DNA of 64,000 nt from contig CAJTZL010000005.1 of the NCBI GenBank assembly GCA_910583695.1, positions 1-64,000 on the forward strand, given 5' to 3'. The notes under the pieces were generated by a model. That model searched no databases and was not told where the DNA came from. It saw only the letters and a list, made by a program, of their open reading frames with translations. The DNA comes from an uncultured Oscillibacter sp. (GTDB lineage Bacteria; Bacillota; Clostridia; Oscillospirales; Oscillospiraceae). Below are positions 45,176 to 53,593 of the stretch, piece after piece (within the stretch, counting starts at the first letter, position 1; each line of letters begins with the position of its first letter). Position numbers and translations under genes: made by a program.

Positions 45176-45850
45176 GAAGCTCCACATAGCCCTCCAGCGT
45201 TTCCTCATTGTAGGGATACTCTTGGAGCAGGAGGTCAAAGTCGATATTTTCTTTTATCAGCTCTCGGTATCTATCCATCTCATCCATCTTCATCCGGCCC
45301 GTGGGTCTGACCCGGACAAGCTGTGCGGGGGTAGGGGGAAAGATAGATGGGTCAGTATCGTTCAGTTCAGTTTTATTTTTCTCAGTCTTATTAGCGGCCC
45401 CTTTGGGGAAGTCTTGACTTCCCGTTTCGGGAATTGTAGACTTTCCCATCTGGGAATCCAAGACTTCCTTGGTGGGCGCAGACTTCCCAAAAGAGGAAGT
45501 CTAACTATCCTCCGGGGGCTGGGACTTCTCCGGCTCCGGCGCGGGACCGGGGAGCGGAGGCAGGATGAAGTTCTTAACGTAGATCCGCGTGGGCCGTCCC
45601 TGGCCCTGCTTGACGCGCTCGATCAGGCCGGTGCTGTCCAGCTCCGCAAACAGCTTGACAGCCTTGTTGTGGCCGCAGTCCATCATGTACATGACATTTT
45701 CCAGCGTGAAGTAGATGTAGATGCGCTTCTCAATGTCCATCCAGTTGTTCTTGACCGACAGGCCCATGCGGTCCAGCAGCAGGCCATAGAGGACCTTGGC
45801 CTCGATGGAAACGCTTTTTACCGGAGGTCCATCAGCAGGGTCTTGGGGAT
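45175..45850 (-). pseudogene. RepA replication initiator remnant
   Basis: Starts as a frame fused to the DUF4259 remnant (RYSFYRIPKTLLMD). It shifts at about 45826, continues as VSIEAKVLYGLLLDRMGLS and FTLENVMYMMDCGHNKAVKLF, meets TAG at 45501-45503 and carries on in the same frame with the linker and YRELIKENIDFDLLL. It is cut off at GYVELL, where it joins the DUF3846 remnant. Confidence 0.75.
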
Positions 45851-46153
45851 GCGGTAGAAACTGTACCGGTCCGCTTCGGTGCCGTAGTAGTCGGCCAGAC
45901 ACTCTGCAATCAGAAGCGCCTCATCGGTGAATAGGTGGGGAAGGTTTTCGCTGATGTAGAAGATCAAATCATCCGCCGAAGTACCTCGGTTCGCTTTCCT
46001 GATCTCGTCCAGGCTATCCGCTTTTGTGATCTCAATAGCCTCTGCCACGCTGAAGGTAGAGAAGTCCACTTTTTTCAGATGTTCGTCCACGATTGTCTTC
46101 AGCAGGTCCAGGCCGCTATCGCTTTCTCTCGTGGTGATACCCCAGGAACCCAT
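45818..46153 (-). pseudogene. DUF4259-family protein, truncated and fused to RepA start
   Basis: The ATG at 46153 (after AGGAGG) opens MGSWGITTRESDSGLDLLKT, then LPHLFTDEALLIAECLADYY, the N-terminal ~95 aa of DUF4259 plasmid proteins. It runs directly into GTEADRYSFYRIPKTLL, the start of a RepA. The shared Tyr-Tyr-Gly-like junction suggests deletion by short homology. Confidence 0.75.
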
Positions 46154-46328
46154 TTTCAACCTCCTTCTCGGTCTAAAAAAATTTGTCCTTTAAGTGCAAC
46201 CCCTGGTTATCACCCCCTCTCGCAGGCCCCATTTCAGGGCCGTTTTTTAGTGGAAAAAGAAAAAGGACAAACCGCCAACTCCTTGCATCGCAAGGGTTTT
46301 CCGATTTGTCCTTATTATGCCATAAGGG

Positions 46329-46502
46329 CACACATTCTCCGTGCTGGCACTGCAAAACGGAGTGGACGTGAAGACCCTCTCCGCCATGCTGGGCCACTAC
46401 AGCGCCGGATTCACCCTTGACACTTACGCCCATGTGACCACCTCCATGCAGAAGCAGGCGGCAAATGCGGTAGGGAATTTCCTCTCCGGTACTCTCCAGT
46501 GA
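46329..46502 (+). pseudogene. C-terminal remnant of a tyrosine integrase
   Basis: 58 codons, HTFSVLALQNGVDVKTLSAM through the Tyr-nucleophile segment TLDTYAHVTTSMQKQAANAV to the stop. Nearly identical to the end of the intact integrase at 54566-54739. It lies upstream of an attachment site in the same arrangement, so it is the end of an older related element. Confidence 0.88.
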
Positions 46503-46592
46503 TTTTCGCTCCGCACTCTGGTATGGGTCACGGCTTGGGTCAAACCGATATTGCAAAATTAAACCACTCGAAAAAGTACAAAAATCAAAAGC

Positions 46593-46672
46593 AAAACCAC
46601 GGAAATTCAACAAATTTCCGTGGTTTTGGTACGCCCTGAGGGATTCGAACCCCCGGCCTTCTGGTCCGTAGC
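46593..46672 (-). repeat. Attachment site 2: tRNA-Arg 3' copy with hairpin
   Basis: 46627-46672 equals the last 46 nt of tRNA-Arg(ACG), minus strand. A 15-bp hairpin (46593-46627) abuts it. TGGGTCA-type repeats lie on both sides (near 46524-46541 and 46785-46800), as integrase arm sites. Confidence 0.85.
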
Positions 46673-46830
46673 TTGTCTGAGGAAGCGAAACGGATGCTTC
46701 CCAGTCCGTTTGGTGGTATCCGCTCAGGATTTTGGCACTCTGGAATGCTGTCTGTTCCACTGTCTCCACATAGAAATTTCCCGTTCTGGGTCAGTTTATG
46801 GGTCAGTGCCGCAAACCGGCCGCATCACCC

Positions 46831-47499
46831 TCAAGCCACAATTCGCCCATCTTCGATCCGCACAACCCTGTCCGCCCTCTGGGCGATCTCGGGATTATGG
46901 GTAATCATCACAATGGTCTGGTGAAATTCCCGGCTGCTCATCTGCAGCAGCCCCATCACATCATCGCTGGTCCTGGAGTCCAGATTTCCTGTGGGCTCAT
47001 CCGCCAGAATGATGGCGGGCTTGGCCGCCAGCGCCCGGGCGATGGCAACCCGCTGCTGCTGGCCGCCGGAAAGATGACCCGGCAGGCTGTCCAGCTTGCC
47101 CTCCAGCCCCAGCAGCTTCACCACCTTCATGATAAAGGACCGGTCCGGTCTCTGCCCGTCCAGGGAGAGGGGAAAGACAATGTTCTCCCACACCGTCAGC
47201 ACCGGAATCAAATTGTAATTCTGAAAGACAAAGCCGATCTGCTTCCGGCGGAAAATAGTTGCCTGTTCCCGGTCCAGCCCCGCAAGCTCCGTGCCGCTGA
47301 TCCGGACACTCCCCTCCGTGGGAGTGTCCAGCCCGCCCAGCATATTCAGCAGAGTGGACTTTCCGCTGCCGGAGGTGCCAATGATGGCGGTGAAAGTTCC
47401 CCGCTGGACCTCCAGGTCCACACCGTCCAGGGCCCGGACTTGGGCGTCGCCGCTGCCGTAGTACTTTTTGAGGCCGGCGGCCTTCAGGATGCTTTCCAT
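46831..47499 (-). CDS. ABC transporter ATP-binding protein (FtsE/MacB type)
   Basis: The protein is 222 aa. Walker A GTSGSGKST, Q-loop FVFQNYNLIP, canonical signature LSGGQQQRVAIARAL, Walker B IILADEPTGNLD, H-loop MITHNPE. ATG at 47499 with GGAGA upstream. It is the last gene of the RR-HK-ABC-permease-ABC unit and the catalytically normal ATPase of the pair. Confidence 0.93.
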   Translation of the reverse strand: MESILKAAGLKKYYGSGDAQVRALDGVDLEVQRGTFTAIIGTSGSGKSTLLNMLGGLDTPTEGSVRISGTELAGLDREQATIFRRKQIGFVFQNYNLIPVLTVWENIVFPLSLDGQRPDRSFIMKVVKLLGLEGKLDSLPGHLSGGQQQRVAIARALAAKPAIILADEPTGNLDSRTSDDVMGLLQMSSREFHQTIVMITHNPEIAQRADRVVRIEDGRIVA

Positions 47500-47519
47500 A
47501 ATGAATCTCCTTTCTGCCC

Positions 47520-50108
47520 TCATTCCGCGACGCGGAGGAGTTCTGCAACGCTGCCCCTGTGGAACCAGCGCAGAGCGAGTATCGGGACAATGGCGGATAC
47601 CGCCAGTAGTACGGCGCAGGCCGCCAGCGCAGGAACCAGCGTAAAGCGGAACGTGAACTGCCACATGGAATCCACCAGACGTTTCACCAGCGTCAGGTCC
47701 AGTACCGCTGACAGAACCAGCCCCAGCAGGCAGGCTCCCGCCGCGTAAAAAACGCCCTCCCACACCATCATGGCGGTCAGCTGCCGCTGGGTCATGCCCA
47801 CGCTCTCCATGGCGGCAAATTCATGGCGGCGGGTCAGGATCGTCGTGACGATGGTATTAATCAGGTTCAGGATTCCGGCAAAGCCGAAGACCAGCCCCAC
47901 GAAACCGCCCACAAAACGGATCATCCGCCGGGTCCCCTGGGAGCTCTCCCGGGCGGCCTGGGCAGAGAGATAGCTCATGCCGGGGTCCTCGGTTTCCATG
48001 TAATCCTCCAGAAACGCCGTTATCTCTGCCTCGTATCCCTCCTGCACATCAAAGGAGTATTTGTAGACCGCCGGGGCGTCGTACAGCGATTCGAACACAC
48101 TGGTGGGAAGGTACAGGGACAGGCCATCTCCGCCAACATCGGTAGCCCCGGCGTCCAGATAGCCGATTCCCACGTCGTCCGTGGTGAGGGCGGCTTTTGC
48201 CAGCACAGGCAATTCCATCACCGCCGCGCCGTTTTTATAGACCGTGACGATCTGGCCCACGTTCGCCAGATCCAGGACCGGCTCGAGAGACATGTCCCTG
48301 CGGTTTACGTGTACGCCAACCAGCACGCCTCCGCCGGCGGACATCATTTCAAAGAGGGTGTGGGCGTCCGTCTCGCCCTCCCGCAGATCCATCCGGGCCA
48401 GGGCGCCCTCCTCCATTCCGTAGACGTTGCAGATCATATGCCCGTCCTCTCCCAGGCCAAAGGCCCGGTACTGGTCAAAGCCGAAGAGAAGGCCGCTGTG
48501 TGGGTTCTCAAAGGTCTCTCCTGTCAGCGGATGGCCGAAATCATAGGTGACGTTGGCATCCTCCGCCGTGTTTTTGTAGATCGCGGAGCCGCCGGTGACG
48601 CCGGAGCGGGCGGCAATGTCCGCAATGGTTTCCGCCCGCAGGGCGTCGGACCGCCGGAGAAATCCCTTGGCGTTGCTGGCGCTGGCCGCGCTGACCACGG
48701 CGAAGTCCGTGCGGATCATGAAGGCGGTCTCCTTTTCCACGTCCATGCTGTCCGCCGCTGTGCCCGCACAGTTCAACAGCACCACGCACAGCGTCAGGGA
48801 CAGCATGATAAAGGCCGTCCGCCGCCGGTTCCGCCCCAGGTTGGACCAGGCCAGCCGGGGGATGCTGGCCCCTGGGGTGCTTCTGCGGGAGGCCCGCCTC
48901 CCGCCGCCGCTCTCCACGTAGCGGAAAGCCTCGATAGGCGGGGTGTTGGCGGCGATCCGGACAGGCTTGCGGGTGCTGCAAAAGACGGTCAGCACCGTCA
49001 GAGCTGCAGCGGTCAGAAAGAGCGCCGGAGAGGGGGAGACGCCGGCGGACAGGTATTTGTACTCGGTAGCAACCATGTCCATAATCAGGGGCAGGGTAGA
49101 TTTTCCGATGAAGAAGCCGGCCAGAAGTCCCAGGGGAATCCCCATGCCGCTGAGCCAGAGTGCCTGCCGGTTCATCAGACACCGCACCTGTTTCCGGCTC
49201 ATGCCGATGGTCCGGTACAGGCCGAAGCGGCGGATGTCCTGCATGACGGCGATGTCGAACACGTTGTAGATCAGCAGATAGCCGCAGAGGGCAAACAGCA
49301 CGGCAAAGGCGCCCGCCGCCGCCATTTGGAATGGGCTGGGCTGGACGTTGGTGACGCGGTTCACGGCGGCCTGCATATAGTTGGGGGCTCCGGCGTCATC
49401 CGGCTCGCCGCCCAGGTCATAGACCAGCTGCCGGAGGCGTTTTTCCAGGCCCGCAGTACTGCGGGCGGTGAAATCGGAAAAATAGGTGCCGGTCATATCC
49501 CGGTCTTCGTGGAAAGTGAATTGGAAGATTTCCGGGTGGGCGTCCCGGAAGGCGGGGCCGGCCCACATGACGCTCAGCTGACTGTCCAGGGCCTCGTACC
49601 AGCCGGTGACCACCATGGGGAGGGCGTAGTCCCGCCCGTGGGCGGTGAACTCAATGACGATCTCCGCACCGGCCTCCGGTTCCACGCCCAAGGCCCGCAG
49701 GGCGAGGTCAGAGGCGGCTGCCTCATTGGGCGCGGCGGGAGGCCTGCCGTGGGTGGGGGTACAGAAAGTCAGCCCCGCCTGGATTTCATCCTCGACGTTG
49801 AACTCAATGTTATGGCGGACGGCGTTGGAGAGGTAGGCCACCGGCATCCGCAGTCCTGCCGTCTCAATGAAGTCCGTCTGCCGCAGGGCCTCGAACTGCT
49901 CCGCCGTCATGAACCGGAGCTCGCCGTCGGAGCGGCTCATTTTTTGCATTTGCATGGTCAGGGTGAAGGATTCCATCGTGCCCAGTACAATTGTGGTGAT
50001 GGCGGTAAAGAGCACCGCCGTCAGGGCAATGGCCAGCACCGCGATCCCGTTCCGGATCCGGCTGGCGGCGAAGCTCCGCCGGGTCAGAATGTTCAGCATA
50101 TCCTCCAT
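47520..50108 (-). CDS. FtsX-like ABC transporter permease
   Basis: The protein is 862 aa. One membrane helix near the N-terminus (NGIAVLAIALTAVLFTAITT), a large extracellular domain, three FtsX-type helices at about 265-370, a second helix and extracellular domain (about 440-680), and three more helices at about 720-850. It thus has two FtsX repeats, like permeases that expel or sense antimicrobial peptides or lipoproteins. It is flanked by two ATPases. Transcription probably also starts from the repeat-bearing site at 50141-50184. Confidence 0.9.
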   Translation of the reverse strand: MEDMLNILTRRSFAASRIRNGIAVLAIALTAVLFTAITTIVLGTMESFTLTMQMQKMSRSDGELRFMTAEQFEALRQTDFIETAGLRMPVAYLSNAVRHNIEFNVEDEIQAGLTFCTPTHGRPPAAPNEAAASDLALRALGVEPEAGAEIVIEFTAHGRDYALPMVVTGWYEALDSQLSVMWAGPAFRDAHPEIFQFTFHEDRDMTGTYFSDFTARSTAGLEKRLRQLVYDLGGEPDDAGAPNYMQAAVNRVTNVQPSPFQMAAAGAFAVLFALCGYLLIYNVFDIAVMQDIRRFGLYRTIGMSRKQVRCLMNRQALWLSGMGIPLGLLAGFFIGKSTLPLIMDMVATEYKYLSAGVSPSPALFLTAAALTVLTVFCSTRKPVRIAANTPPIEAFRYVESGGGRRASRRSTPGASIPRLAWSNLGRNRRRTAFIMLSLTLCVVLLNCAGTAADSMDVEKETAFMIRTDFAVVSAASASNAKGFLRRSDALRAETIADIAARSGVTGGSAIYKNTAEDANVTYDFGHPLTGETFENPHSGLLFGFDQYRAFGLGEDGHMICNVYGMEEGALARMDLREGETDAHTLFEMMSAGGGVLVGVHVNRRDMSLEPVLDLANVGQIVTVYKNGAAVMELPVLAKAALTTDDVGIGYLDAGATDVGGDGLSLYLPTSVFESLYDAPAVYKYSFDVQEGYEAEITAFLEDYMETEDPGMSYLSAQAARESSQGTRRMIRFVGGFVGLVFGFAGILNLINTIVTTILTRRHEFAAMESVGMTQRQLTAMMVWEGVFYAAGACLLGLVLSAVLDLTLVKRLVDSMWQFTFRFTLVPALAACAVLLAVSAIVPILALRWFHRGSVAELLRVAE

Positions 50109-50140
50109 GGGAAACTCCTCCTGAATCTCTTGCTGGACCC

Positions 50141-50184
50141 AGAATATCAGTCCAATGTCACAATTGCGGTACAGAAATGTTACA
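50141..50184 (-). promoter_or_regulatory. Putative response-regulator site before the permease
   Basis: On the minus strand, TGTAACATT (50184-50176) and TGTGACATT (50162-50154) are direct repeats 22 bp apart, two helical turns, just ahead of a possible -10 (GATATT, 50148-50143). Confidence 0.5.
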
Positions 50185-50214
50185 GTTTTGTGCCTTTTAC
50201 CCCCGCTAAAGGCC

Positions 50215-50240
50215 GGCGCCCCGGCAGAGACCGGGGCGCC
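50215..50240. terminator. GC-rich hairpin between ATPase 1 and permease
   Basis: Perfect 10-bp arms GGCGCCCCGG / CCGGGGCGCC with a 6-nt loop; no T-run, possibly partial termination. Confidence 0.5.
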
Positions 50241-50252
50241 AGGGGATGAGGA

Positions 50253-50918
50253 CTATTTTGCGACGCGCCCATTTTGAAGGCACACCACATGATCGGCCAG
50301 CTGGGCGAGTTCCGGATTGTGGGTAATCATTATCAGCGTCTGATGGAAGACATCCACGGTCATTTTCAATAGTCCCGCCACGTTTTGGCCGGTTTTGGCG
50401 TCCAGGCTCCCCGTGGGCTCGTCGGCCAGGATAATGGCGGGCCGGGTCATCAGCGCCTGGGCGATGGCGGCGTACTGCTGTCCGCCGCCGGAGAGCATGT
50501 GGGGGAAGCTGTCCAGCCTGCTTTCCAGTCCAAGCAGTCCGGTGAGCCTGTCGAAGAGGGCCGGGTTCGGCCTGGAGCCGTCCAGAGCCAGGGGGAGCAG
50601 GATGTTCTCCCGGACCGTCAGCTCCGGGATCAGGCGGCAGTCCTGAAAGACAAAGCCGATCCTCCGCCGGCGAAAGACCGTCAGCTCCTCCTCCCGCAGG
50701 GTACTCAGCTCCGTGCCGTCCACAGTGACGGTTCCCTCTGTTGGCTGGTAAAGGCCGCCGATCAGATTCAGGAGCGTGGTTTTTCCGCTGCCGGAGGCCC
50801 CGACGACGGCGGTGAAGGTTCCCTTTTCAATGGAGATGTCAATCCCGTCCACGGCCTTCACCTGCCGGATCCCCGTGCCAAAATATTTTTTCAGGCCGCA
50901 AACCGTTACCATATCCAT
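50253..50918 (-). CDS. ABC transporter ATP-binding protein with degenerate signature
   Basis: The protein is 221 aa. Walker A GASGSGKTT (40-48) and Walker B IILADEPTGSLD are normal. The signature, however, reads LSGGGQQYAAIAQAL at 142-156 where the partner has LSGGQQQRVAIARAL, so the conserved Gln and both Arg are replaced. The two ATPases may form an asymmetric dimer with one weak site, or this one may be regulatory. It follows the sensor kinase by 13 nt. Confidence 0.9.
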   Translation of the reverse strand: MDMVTVCGLKKYFGTGIRQVKAVDGIDISIEKGTFTAVVGASGSGKTTLLNLIGGLYQPTEGTVTVDGTELSTLREEELTVFRRRRIGFVFQDCRLIPELTVRENILLPLALDGSRPNPALFDRLTGLLGLESRLDSFPHMLSGGGQQYAAIAQALMTRPAIILADEPTGSLDAKTGQNVAGLLKMTVDVFHQTLIMITHNPELAQLADHVVCLQNGRVAK

Positions 50919-50931
50919 AAAGCTCTCCTTG

Positions 50932-51936
50932 TTACCGCAGAAGAAACACGGAAAAGGTGGAACCCTTTCCCACCTCGGATTTCAATGTCATATAGCCCCG
51001 CTGGCGGGTGATAATCCCCCGGGCCAGATACAGCCCCAGCCCCACGCCCTCCGCCGAGGACTGCCCCCGGTAAAAGCGTTTGAATACGTCATGATAGTAC
51101 TCCGCGGGGACGCCGATTCCCGTGTCCGTAATGTCGATCCGGGTGTAAAACTGCCAGGGGCGGACGCGGACGCGGATGCTCCCGCCCTCCGGTGTGTATT
51201 TGACCGCGTTGTCCAGGAGGTTGCCCAGGGCCTCCGCCGTCCACCTGGGGTCATGCCGGAGGGTTTCCCCGCTGGCGCAGTCCACGTCAATTTGAATGCG
51301 CTTCCGGTTCGCCGCGGTCAGGACGCCGCCCACTGCTTGGGCGATGGTGTCGTACAGGCTGGCGTCCTCCATCCGCAGGGCAAACGTCCCGGTTTCCAGG
51401 CGGGACATTTTTATGAGGGACTGCATGAGAAAGTCCAGTTTGTTTACTTGGGTGGACAGTGTGGAGAGGAATTCCGCCCGTTTTTCCTCCGGCGGCTGGT
51501 GCTGGCAGAGGATGTCCGTAAACATCCGGATGTTGGCGATGGGGGTTTTCACCTGGTGGGAAATGTCGCTGACCAGCTCCTGGATATTTTGCTTGTCCGC
51601 CTCGCTCTGCCGCTGTCCCGCCTGAACGTAGTCGTGGTATTGCAGGAGCTTTCCCTGCACCTTGGCCAGCTGGGAGTCCTCATAAGGGCGGTCGCTCTTC
51701 GGCTCCCGGCCATTCAACAGGGCGTCCAGGGTATCACAGAAGCTGTTGGCGAAATCGAACTCCCGCCGTTCCTGGCGGCGCTTCCACAGAATCGTCAGAA
51801 GCAGAATGGCCGTTCCCAAACCAATCGCCGCCGGGCGCAGAAGCGCTGCTGGGAGATCCAGGACTCCCCGCAGGATCAGCAGGATCGCGGCTGAAGTTAT
51901 AAGAAGAGGTATTTGAGCCAATCCGTCCCGCTTCAT
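50932..51936 (-). CDS. Sensor histidine kinase, intramembrane-sensing (BceS-like)
   Basis: The protein is 334 aa. Two closely spaced membrane helices (about 7-45) with almost no extracellular loop, then DHp with H-box SDISHQVKTPIANIRM, N-box LLDNAVKYTP, DITDTGIGVP and GVGLGLYLARGI. Such kinases rely on their ABC transporter for sensing. The ATG at 51936 overlaps the regulator stop by 4 nt. Confidence 0.9.
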   Translation of the reverse strand: MKRDGLAQIPLLITSAAILLILRGVLDLPAALLRPAAIGLGTAILLLTILWKRRQERREFDFANSFCDTLDALLNGREPKSDRPYEDSQLAKVQGKLLQYHDYVQAGQRQSEADKQNIQELVSDISHQVKTPIANIRMFTDILCQHQPPEEKRAEFLSTLSTQVNKLDFLMQSLIKMSRLETGTFALRMEDASLYDTIAQAVGGVLTAANRKRIQIDVDCASGETLRHDPRWTAEALGNLLDNAVKYTPEGGSIRVRVRPWQFYTRIDITDTGIGVPAEYYHDVFKRFYRGQSSAEGVGLGLYLARGIITRQRGYMTLKSEVGKGSTFSVFLLR

Positions 51937-52610
51937 CCCTGGGCTCCTGTCCAGACGTAGCCCATGCCCCGGACGGTTTGGATGTAGGGGTGTCCGGCGT
52001 CCTCGATTTTGGCGCGCAGGCGGTTCATGGTCACGGTGAGGGTGTGGTCGTCGATAAAATTGCCGCCGCTGTCCCACAGCTTTTCCAGCAGGAGCCGCCG
52101 TGTCATCACCGCCCCGGCATTGGCGGTCAGGAGCCGCAGGAGCTTGTACTCGTTTGGCGTGATGGACAGCCGTTCTCCGTTCCGCGCGGCAGTCAGGGCC
52201 TGGAAATCCAGACGCAGGAATCCGTCGTCAAAGCAGTCGGAGCCGGCGGTCCCCCGGCGCAGGACCGCCTCCACCCGGCGCTTGAGGACCTGGATGCTGA
52301 AAGGCTTGGTGATGTAGTCATCCGCGCCAAGGTCGAAGCCGTTCAGCTCGTCCTGCTCCAGGTCGTTGGCGGTCAGGAAAATGACCGGCCGTTCCGGGGC
52401 GGAGGATTTGCACTCCCGGCAGAGGTCAAAGCCGTTTCCGTCCGGAAGGTTTACGTCCAGAATTACCAGGTCAAATCGGTCGGTTTTCAAGAGCTGGCGG
52501 GCCTTTTGACAGGTGTAGGCCGCAGCGGTGAGATGTCCGCTCTCGTCCAACGCGAAGCACAGCCCCGCGCTCAGGGCCAGGTCATCTTCCACAACCAGAA
52601 TTTTTGCCAT
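51933..52610 (-). CDS. OmpR-family response regulator
   Basis: The protein is 225 aa. Receiver with VVEDDLALS, phosphoacceptor in LVILDVNLPDGNG, KPFSIQVL; wHTH with MTRRLLLEKLWDSGGNFIDDHTLTVTMNRLRAKIED. ATG at 52610 after GGAGAGG. It heads the cassette and likely activates the ABC genes. Confidence 0.92.
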   Translation of the reverse strand: MAKILVVEDDLALSAGLCFALDESGHLTAAAYTCQKARQLLKTDRFDLVILDVNLPDGNGFDLCRECKSSAPERPVIFLTANDLEQDELNGFDLGADDYITKPFSIQVLKRRVEAVLRRGTAGSDCFDDGFLRLDFQALTAARNGERLSITPNEYKLLRLLTANAGAVMTRRLLLEKLWDSGGNFIDDHTLTVTMNRLRAKIEDAGHPYIQTVRGMGYVWTGAQG

Positions 52611-52644
52611 GGAGCCTCTCCTCCAGTATAGTGGTTTTATGGGG

Positions 52645-52673
52645 ATTATACCGTAAGGGCGGAGATTTGGCAA
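52645..52673 (-). promoter_or_regulatory. Promoter of the RR-HK-ABC operon
   Basis: On the minus strand TTGCCA (52673-52668) and TATAAT (52650-52645) are 17 bp apart. Confidence 0.75.
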
Positions 52674-53580
52674 ATGTCTTTTGGGGGGAGGGGAGTGGGA
52701 TGGATTTTGAGATAGTTTGTTCTCGCAGCGCCTGCAAAATGCCAAAATGCTGCTGAACGATTTGCGGATTGAGCCAGTGTATACAAAAAGCGGGCAGTCA
52801 ATTTTTTGGATCTGCAAGCGCAGCGGAATTTTTCTCAAAGTGGAAGAAGGAAAATAATGACAAAATCAGAAGTGAACCCACCGGTCGAAATTATAGCAGG
52901 ATAAAGGTGTGGCGTCTTACGCCGCCACGCCGGATGACGCCGGCCCGCAGTGCGGACCGAAGAAGCGGAAAACGAGGGCTTTTGATGGGTTACCGTCATC
53001 CTTTCAAGGCTTTTGTGCAATTGGTCATGTGACCTCAAATATGGAGGACTGATGCTCGGTTTGACCTCTTGTCTCCCTCAGTGCTTACGGCGGCAACGAA
53101 TTCAGCGGTGTCAACTGTGGCTTGGCGGAGAAATTCCCGGCTTTTCTGTAAACGGGGAGAGTAGAGGCGTCACAAAATAGCACAGAGAAAAAGAAAGCCG
53201 GCCAACAGTGCTTGTGTCCCCTGTGTTTCGGCGTGTGAACCACTGTGTGCGGTTTTGTGGAGGATCGCCCATGGTACTCCTCTCCAATAGACAAACCGCT
53301 GTGTTGGGGCTTTGTGGGCGGTTGTCAGCAAGGGAAAAGGGCCGAGGTGATTCGTGTATGGATTGCACCACCGTCTGCAAAGAGAGAGCGGCACGCCCGT
53401 TAGCCCATCCCAAACCCATATTGATGGGTACAGGCAGTGCAAAAATTGCGTCGCCTAAACAAAGAACAGACCGTTTTTCTCTCTGCTTTCTCCTTTCCGC
53501 AGACTGTGAATTTTCTGATAACACTCCCCAAAGTCACTGGCTATTCAGCGAAGTTGCTGGTAATGTGTGTCGCTGAATAG
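52674..53580. other. Gene-poor stretch with one small coding remnant
   Basis: At 52711-52857 (plus) a frame without a start reads QRLQNAKMLLNDLRIEPVYT and ends in a lysine-rich tail; it looks like the end of a lost gene. The remainder, about 720 nt, holds no supported gene. Confidence 0.4.
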
Positions 53581-53593
53581 GAGGCGATATGCT

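Noticed and set aside
46173..46769. 198-codon minus-strand frame
   Set aside because: Antisense to the integrase remnant and attachment site; no ribosome site and no recognisable domain.
53111..53524. 137-codon minus-strand frame before the integrase
   Set aside because: No start signal, no motif and Ser/Pro-rich composition; probably chance.
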